Made by a program: the position numbers and the translations under genes. The notes below the pieces were generated by a model. It worked only from the letters and a program-made list of their open reading frames with translations. It ran no database searches and was not told the DNA's origin. Of a stretch of DNA of 25,620 bases, positions 19,254 to 25,620 are shown in pieces; positions within the stretch are counted from its first letter, which is position 1; every line of letters starts with the position of its first letter. The stretch lies in assembly GCF_000344685.1 (NCBI RefSeq), contig NW_006920412.1:1-25620 (forward strand), written 5' to 3'. The DNA comes from Gloeophyllum trabeum ATCC 11539. Lineage: Eukaryota > Basidiomycota > Agaricomycetes > Gloeophyllales > Gloeophyllaceae.

Positions 19254-19772
19254 AGGACCCCTGAAAATACCGATGGAGGTTAGATACCGATTCCGTAAAA
19301 AAGTGAGGTCTGGAGGCCGTATGTTAGATACGGTTGCCGTAAAATGTGGCGAAGCGCCCAAGAGGCCGGATACTTCAGTCCCGGTAGAATTGAGGCTCGA
19401 TATCCAAGGTCAGATACCATTGTGGTATATACCCGGCTTCTCCCGGCACTCAATCACTCGCTTGTGCGGCCACAATTTGCCCCAATCAATATTTGAGCTG
19501 AGATTGCACTGTTTTGGCAACATTGGGCCTATATATGGCATATTGTAGCGAATAATGCCTTATTTTGATCAAATTTGGCTAAGAAAAACCCTTGTAACCG
19601 GATCAAAATTCAGAGGTTGGATATCTGAGTCCCGGTAAATCTCGAGCCACACGGCTAGGTTGGTATCGCGTCCCGGTAAAAACAGCCAAATTAGGCAAAA
19701 TTCGGTCCCGGTAAAAATGAAGCAAATCAGGTTCTCTGGTATCTAACCTCCATTGGTACTTTCAGGGGTCCT
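19254..19772. mobile_element. 519-bp non-autonomous TIR element (hAT- or MULE-like by TSD length)
   Basis: Terminal inverted repeats are 35 bp with two mismatches: 19254-19288 begins AGGACCCCTGAAAATACC, and 19738-19772 read in reverse begins AGGACCCCTGAAAGTACC. The element is flanked by a perfect 8-bp direct duplication, TCCGTAGC, at 19246-19253 and 19773-19780. That is the length made by hAT transposases, while MULEs make 8-10 bp. It has no credible transposase ORF. Its interior is built from short repeats: GTCCCGGTA at 19378, 19629, 19670 and 19705, and a TTAGATAC...CCGTAAAA unit at about 19280 and 19324. It sits in the glycine-loop codons of the kinase. Confidence 0.9.
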
Positions 19773-19780
19773 TCCGTAGC
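19773..19780. repeat. Right target-site duplication of the 519-bp element
   Basis: TCCGTAGC, the second copy of the 8-bp duplication at 19246-19253. Confidence 0.9.
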
Positions 19781-20003
19781 CCAATTTTGTCAGCACTTCG
19801 TAACGTGACTGGAAGACCTCGCCGATACGGATGGGGTAGTAGATTTTCAGACTGTACCAATCGAAACCTTCCTCCTGTATTTTCTTTGCAACATCTATGA
19901 AACTGAATGTACCAGCTGGGGGATGCCTGGTATTTGTTGCTCTCACTCGAGCACTAGTCGAGAATCGACGAGACCAACGAAGTACAGTCGAGGTAACTAG
20001 CGT

Positions 20004-22788
20004 CGCTATACGTTGCGGTTAGATCCGTGTATGAACAAGTGGCAAGTGCAACATCAATATTCTGACCCAGGCTCCTAGAACCATCCGTCTCCGTGTCCTC
20101 TATCCTCCCTGCTAGGGCGTATGTGAAGATGCTATGTAATAGGGCTTATATAATGCAACTTATTTATAGATGTGTTTCCTAATTAAGACGACTAGTGAGG
20201 ATGAGGATGCTCTGAGACAGCTGGCCCAACTCGTCATCCGAGGTTTTACCAGAATTATGGTTGCACAAATATGATATACCATACTGTATGGCTGTATTAG
20301 CATCTGATAGCCTTCCAATTCCTCTAGAACCAACACAGAGTCGAGGGGTGGTCGAAGCGATTCCCACGGTTCGAACCGCGCTCATTAGCACGGGTAGCTG
20401 ATCCTGGATCATGCTCACAACACCCGGAGCCTGGAGATATATTGTAGATTAGCTCATTGAATAGCAGCCTGTATACATCTAATACCTGCTAATAAAATAC
20501 CTTCTAATAAGCTTGAAATGCTTTTTGTGCATTCGTAGCTCGACCGAGAGGTCACCCATGCTAATGTGCAGAGGTTGCACTGTAGGCCGGCAAATCTCGA
20601 TGTCCACTGGAGCAAACCACACAGTACCCCAGATTATCACGCAGCTACTCCTCAGAAATACTACTTAATTGAAGGCGGAAACACATGAGATAGTCTTTTG
20701 TACTACGGACACAATTACTACCCTGACTGCCCCGCTATACAATGATGCAAACTTGCCCACGCGATCCTGCCTATTACGGTGCATATTCAAACTCTGCTCA
20801 TTAGCATTATCATGCATGGCAGTGAGTAACACCCCCAATCTTTTGATTTCACCAACCATAGATTAGATCACGCCGCTGTGGAAATGAGACATTGGCAGCG
20901 AGAGAGCATTGGAGATCCCTCCTGCATTGCTGGTTAACTGATTGATATGTTTGTCTCACCGGTGGAGGAGCCACACATGGACATCACCCAAGAGAGCACC
21001 CAATGTTGAAATAATCCTGGCAAACAGAAAACGAGCACGCTTGCCCCAGGTGGTCGGTTGCCCGAAGGGGCAATCGCACACCATACAACAAGTAGATACA
21101 GTGACTATATACGATTTCCGCATAATCATTCACCTGCTACGACTGCCTATGGCAGCCCCATCCTATAGCGCGCGAGCTGGCAAGCTCAATTGATAACCCC
21201 GAAATTCCAACACCCAAAGCTGATGGGAAGAGCATGAGATATCAGATATGGGTGCATGTGAAGAGATAGTTGAGAGTTTACAGAGGAACAATACACACTC
21301 TATTACAACAGATGTCCAAGCAAAGAAAGTAAAGCACTGAATCATTCATTAGTGTCTGTATTCTTTTTTCTGTGTTCTAGGAGCATTGAAAACAGCCTGG
21401 TTTATCTAATCCAAGGTCGCCGTGCAATCACCATCGCTGCGAGAGCACCTCCTGACCAATGAGAGGTGATTATGCAAGCGGGACCCCATGACTGCCGATC
21501 AGAGGTGGTCGAGGTAGTCGGGTTCACGGAATTCTCCAGGCGATGCCCCTTGCCTACACGCCCATCCTGGGAAACTGTTTTGGGAAGGTCAGCCTGGGAG
21601 CCTCCCGAAGCCCTGGTTTGATGTCGATTGGAGTCCAGTTAAACATTGCTGTAACATAAAAACAGTGGATCAATCTCAGCTCGCAAAATTGTGATGTCGT
21701 TCGAGCTCAAATGTGAGGTCCAAGAAACACTTTGGGACACACCCAGAACATAAATAGCATTTCACACTGTACACAGTAGTGGTGATACCCACTTGCAAGT
21801 TGGCTTCACTGGTTATTGGCTAAGTATACGAGATTATGGGTTATGACCTCTGAAAATCTATGAGTTATTGGGCATCACAGAGTTATGGCTGTTTAAAGGG
21901 AACTGCAAGCATGGATCACCAGGATCTATGGGTTCTTGCAGCATTTTACTCCTGCAGCATCTTGGCACTTGCATTCCCACAACCATCATTGTTTGGTGCA
22001 GATCCAGTAAAGACTCTTCCTTTGTTCTCCAGGACTTATAATGAAGTACAACATAGAAAAACTCTAGTTTTGGTCAGAGTTACAGGTTTACTACATCAGA
22101 ACTGGCTTGAATTGGTATAACAGATCCAGAAATAGCCCAATGGAAGTGTATATTCCAGTGATGCAACATTTTAACAGGTATATTCAATCTACAAGTTGAG
22201 TCCATATCCAACTCCAGGACTTGCGACAATACCTGCAAAAGTAGTGACCCACTGCAGGATTAGAGTTCAGAATCAGCATGCTTACTGTGGGAAACCCTTT
22301 CAGAGTTTAAACTATTCACTTGATATCATTTTCTAAATTTATTTCCCAAGTCCGGCTAATGAGTCATGCTGTCAAGTGCTATCAATAGTACTTATAATAC
22401 CACACCCAGTTACAGGAATATATTTGGAATTTCCAAGTATTTTTGTGCAAGTTCCTGACTTTATTTGGCCACTGAGGCTAATCAGTCATGCTGTGCAGTA
22501 CTACACCACCAAGTCTAGCACAGATGCTGTGCACGTGGAGTGCCCCTCTGTAGGGAAGCCACAGCCGCATGTGGCATGGGCTGTCCGCGCACCGGGTTGG
22601 CACATGTACCTTACTCATGCTGTGCGTGAGACCCTTCCGATGCCACATGAGTGTGCCACACCTGCGGGACCTGTGGACGAGGTCTGTGTAGCACACTGCA
22701 CTTTGTCTCAGTGATCCCGCGGGGTTCTCCCTCTCAATGTATGTACCGAGTAGAAGTAACATATATATTGTACTATCGGTACAATGTA
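20004..22788. other. Transposon-debris region without a supported gene
   Basis: This 2.8-kb AT-richer stretch contains only short ORFs. The left 200 bp should include whatever promoter the kinase had. A minus-strand region, 20179-20630, reads partly open (MGDLSVELRMHKKHFKLI, then SMIQDQLPVLMSAVRTVGIA) across what could be an intron. I cannot assign it and upstream stops surround it. It also holds the inverted partial copy of the 1.0-1.7 kb gene (21001-21110), a 19-bp near-repeat GGCTAATnAGTCATGCTGT (22354-22372 and 22476-22494), and an ATTGTAC/GTACAAT hairpin near 22768-22786. Confidence 0.5.
21001..21110 (+). repeat. Dispersed repeat, copy B
   Basis: Inverted, diverged copy of 1021-1132. 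It keeps the intron end CTTGCCCCAG and the exon start GTGGTCGGTTGCCCGAAG. A 1-bp insertion in the following G run changes the frame compared with copy A. The upstream exon of the 177-aa gene is not recognisable beside it, so this is a fragment rather than a second gene. Confidence 0.75.
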
Positions 22789-25620
22789 CTAAGTGTGATC
22801 CTCTCTCTGCCGTTTGAATGGCCTAGGAGGGTCAAGACCATCCTCCATGATGAATTGTACTTCACCATACACCGCACCCTTGGGAGAGACAACTGTCTGA
22901 TTATCTCCTATCTCATGCTCCATTATGAATTCTAGGTCGGCAGGCTCTCGATGTTTATCCTGCTCTCCCAGCTCAGCGTCACCTTGATGCCCCACCTCCG
23001 GGGACTGTGACTTGGCAACATTCGAGCCCTGTGCGGCGGCTGTACCAGTCTTGCCCGCTTTTGCTGCTTTCTCTGCGGCTCATTTCAGCCTTTCGGCCTC
23101 GAGCTTCTTCTGCTTCTCATTGCATGCCTGCCGTAAGGGCTCGACGAACTTCTTGTGACTTTCGTAGCGGTCTTGAATATAAGGGACAGGCACAACCAAT
23201 GCACGAGGCAGGATGGTGCAAAGCATATGCGCGTTATGCAACGCATGCATATTAATTATATACCGCTCTACATCCTTGTGCTCAATGAACTGTTCATTGA
23301 CCCCGGATGCTTCACGTTCCTGCATTCGAGGACGAGAACCTGTTGCCGAGCATCCCGCGTATAGACAATCATGGTGCACATTTACGATAAAATGAATATC
23401 CTGAGTGATTACATATTCGTCAGAATAACCTGGTAGCAATTCAACAACTTCCACGCACCTTTGCCAGCAATGTTATCGAAGATTTCTCTCCTTGGTGGAG
23501 GCGGAGAACCGGCATATCAAAGACCGCATGGCGTGCGGAGCTGACTTCAAAAGCTTCAAGCACTACGTAGGTTGTCGAGCTGGTCTTTTGTATCAATATC
23601 TGCTTGATCCTGCCAGCGATACTTTTGTCCTCGTGGGGGATCAATACAAGAGTGATCAGAGTACTTATGAGAGCCTCACCACTGCAAATGGGGACTTGCC
23701 GAACACCCATGAGCCGACTTTACAGACATCAGACAATGCTGCAATAATGTGAACGCCGGGAATCCAGCTGGAGAGTGGCTCGTGTGAGGGTGGATTGAGA
23801 GACTTGATCGCCTCTGTTGAGCTCCAAGCTACCTCCACTCATCGCACCTGAGGGACAGCCCGAGCTGTGCCTGGGTCCTTAAAACTTAGATACATAAGGG
23901 GCTATTTATTAATACAACACACCAGGTGTACTCGGCTTTGAGACGGTCCAGCCAAGATGATTCTGCAGAATCTTATGCTTTCCGAGGAAGCTGCATACCT
24001 GGGGAGATGCACAGACCCACTGTCCATCAGTCTGCTACCACATAACCCCTGTGATTCGCTGCTTGAAGGCTTCTTGATCAGCAAGTTGTATTGCAATGTC
24101 ATGGCTTGGAGAGATCCTGTTTGAAAGGATAGCACAGAAACGAAATATCGCATTGAAGCACTCAAACAGCTCCGTGGACCTCCCAATTATTGGCCCAAAG
24201 CGGCGGATATCCTCGGGGAGGTGGTCGAGTAGGTGTAGCTTGATCTTTGTTGAAATCTTCGACGGATTGATCTTGGCAAAGATGTCAAGCACATTTGCCG
24301 CTGCCACCTTGACGTCTGCCTGTTAATGGGATGATTCGTGAGCAGAGCAAGGAATGAAACCAATATATAGCCATACGATATACTCTTCGAAGTTCGGGAT
24401 CTCAGGGAACCAGAGAAGTGCACATAGTGAACCAGTGGCCTTCCAGAGATCGAACTTGTTTGAGTCCACAAGTTCGTACAGGTGGAAGACTGCCGTCTGC
24501 AGGATCTCTTTGAACTGTTTCCCGATTAATGAGTTGCGGTACTGCCAAAGGTAGCTTGCTCGTATCGGAGGAATTGTCAGACCGTCAATAGAACTCGATT
24601 GCAGCCGCAGGAAAAATATTGATTGCTGCTCTTCTGAGAGTGATGTATGGGTCATATGCCATCCGTACTTAACCACCCCAAGGAGGATTGTGTGTAAAAC
24701 TTCGATCGGGGTGTCACGGCTGGGATCGAAACCTGTAACTCGGCGTGAGTGATCACATATTTTGCGCAGGGCCATGGACGAACCTGGTACTTGTAAGAAT
24801 GGATTGTATATATTATCGCCGTTCTGTATCACCCATTCCATTAATTCTTTTGCAATATCTTCTTTGCTGCGGCTACGGTTTGCAGCCTTCAGTTCCCTCG
24901 CACGCTTCAAAAGCATGTCGATCCAATGCTGTGTATATGAATCTTTTACACCTGTATCAGTCTGCCGGGTGGACACGTGCTTCGCGACACCATGGCATGC
25001 GAGCTGAACCTGTGCCTTAACTTCAGAGAGTGTTTCCTTTGCGCTTCGTGGTTCTTGTGCCTAGCAGGTGCATGTTGATGCTTAATCAGTGATAAGAGTG
25101 TGTACAAACATACCTCAAAGAGGCGATGGTACCCTTCATCTGTAACACGGAAAGCCTCAGAACCACCCCGCCTACACCTGCGGCAGTCATAATTGCCATT
25201 GCTGCCAATGTGGCCGCACTCTTCGCTTTGCATTGGGTTGTCGGCATCGGCATCATTCACAAACAACCTAAAGCGAGAGAACTCCGTCGCTCCAGGGCTA
25301 GGGACCCATATCGGATCCGTTTGCGATGCCCTGTCAGTGGAGAAACTATTCACTTTTGATTCAGGATACATTAGTATGCAAATACGTACTCGATCATGCG
25401 CTTCATAGCAGCAAACTGCTCAGCAACAGTAGCGTTGGGAGATGTAGATGCGAAGTGAACATGGAATTCCTGCTGCAGGAGTTTGCGTGGTAGGTTACCA
25501 TGAGTTATGTACAGGTTCCAGTGTTTGTTCCAAGACTTGGAACGATTGGCTGAGACATCATCAGCCCACACGGTAATCCAGCTGGAGTACAAGGGTTCGC
25601 CTTGAGCGAGACGGTGGAGG
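22789..25620 (-). pseudogene. Decayed transposase-like gene of an abundant Agaricomycete family, 5' end outside the window
   Basis: Reading leftward from the right edge, coding blocks recall the Tnp2-like DNA-transposase proteins that are multicopy in mushroom genomes. They are [59 protein letters not shown] with a CRRC zinc-knuckle pair, TDTGVKDSYTQHWIDMLLKR, GFDPSRDTPIEVLHTILLGV, HLLDHLPEDIRRFGPIIGRS, STELFECFNAIFR, RHAVFDMPVLRLHQGEKSS and IINMHALHNAHMLCTILPRA. Introns of about 60 bp remain (near 25330-25390, 25060-25110 and 24320-24380). Decay is visible as a TAG at 24035-24037, two TAA stops near 23906-23911, frame changes near 23680 and 23450, and a TGA at 23080-23082 inside an otherwise open tail ending at 22789. 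I infer a CACTA/CMC-type DNA transposon (Plavaka- or KDZ-related), but the exact superfamily is uncertain. Confidence 0.75.

Larger units (their letters stand above)
18024..20003 (-). pseudogene. SRPK-like Ser/Thr protein kinase, interrupted by a transposable element
   Basis: Coding blocks (minus): about 20003-19773, then [element 19772-19254], 19253-19211, 19145-18829, 18786-18470 and 18410-18024 (TGA), with introns of 65, 42 and 59 bp. Kinase motifs in order are YYPIRIGEVFQSRYEVLTKL, a glycine loop LGYG|MSAAVWLARD split by the insertion, lysine in YVALKV, the catalytic-loop equivalent TDLREEN, DFGE, RAPEVLL and DVWNAG. The leader and spacing resemble SRPK-type kinases of fungi. With the element and one 8-bp duplication removed, the blocks sum to 429 codons with no stop. 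In the present sequence translation runs from the loop into the element and stops after about 10 codons. No in-frame ATG exists between the upstream TAA (20019-20021) and the conserved block; an ACG at 20001-20003 lies where a start would fit. So this is a disrupted allele, or a pseudogene if the start is also lost. Confidence 0.8.

Noticed and set aside
20360..20385. GGTTCGAACC, resembling a tRNA B-box
   Set aside because: No acceptor stem, A-box or cloverleaf could be built around it on either strand.
20665..20859. 64-codon minus-strand ORF (MVGEIKRLGVLL...)
   Set aside because: Single short ORF in transposon debris with no splice partners or known motif.
1021..21110. The two inverted repeat copies as ends of one 20-kb mobile element
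   Set aside because: The interval contains housekeeping genes, copy A is part of a gene's intron and exon, and no target duplication or transposase relates to the pair.
22700..22720. CACTGAGAC on the minus strand as a possible CACTA-type terminus
   Set aside because: The matching inverted end would lie outside the window and no target duplication can be shown.
1..25620. CRISPR array, bacterial operons, Shine-Dalgarno sites
   Set aside because: Gene structure is clearly eukaryotic and no regularly spaced repeat array was found.

Overview
The window looks like nuclear DNA of a basidiomycete, most likely an Agaricomycete. Every gene that could be modelled is broken by many short GT-AG introns, mostly 42-83 nt. 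The recognisable families (proteasome subunits, fungal BTB proteins, an SRPK-like kinase, an Agaricomycete-type transposase-like protein) fit that group. All exon coordinates below were worked out by hand from splice signals, reading phase and remembered family motifs. No alignment was run.

Layout. 1-2091 is a repeat-rich edge with the possible 5' end of one gene and an unrecognised three-exon gene of 177 codons, both on the minus strand. 2092-5656 holds two 26S proteasome lid subunits, RPN6 (minus, 10 exons) and RPN7 (plus, 7 exons). They are divergent from a 170-bp shared promoter that carries two copies of TGACGCGTC. 6126-7226 is a fungal BTB/POZ protein. 8612-11304 is an ABC half-transporter (12 exons from an N-terminal membrane domain to one nucleotide-binding domain). 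11877-13368 (minus) is a BuGZ/ZNF207-type zinc-finger protein, head-to-head with a membrane-anchored alpha/beta-hydrolase (13562-15145, plus). 15604-17711 is an Apn1/endonuclease IV-type AP endonuclease with 12 exons, including micro-exons of 17 and 8 nt. 18024-20003 (minus) is an SRPK-like protein kinase.

The most striking feature is in that kinase. Its glycine-rich loop is split by a 519-bp element with 35-bp terminal inverted repeats and a perfect 8-bp target-site duplication. Removing the element and one duplication copy restores an open frame across all exons, so the insertion is probably recent.

From about 20.0 kb to the right edge the DNA is AT-richer and transposon-derived. It contains an inverted partial copy of the 3' end of the gene at 1.0-1.7 kb. 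It ends in a decayed transposase-like gene (22789 to beyond 25620, minus) with in-frame stops and frame changes.

No operon-like logic is expected in this genome. The meaningful pairings are the divergent RPN6/RPN7 pair, which could co-express two subunits of one complex, and the divergent BuGZ/hydrolase pair. No tRNA, rRNA, CRISPR array or replication origin was found.
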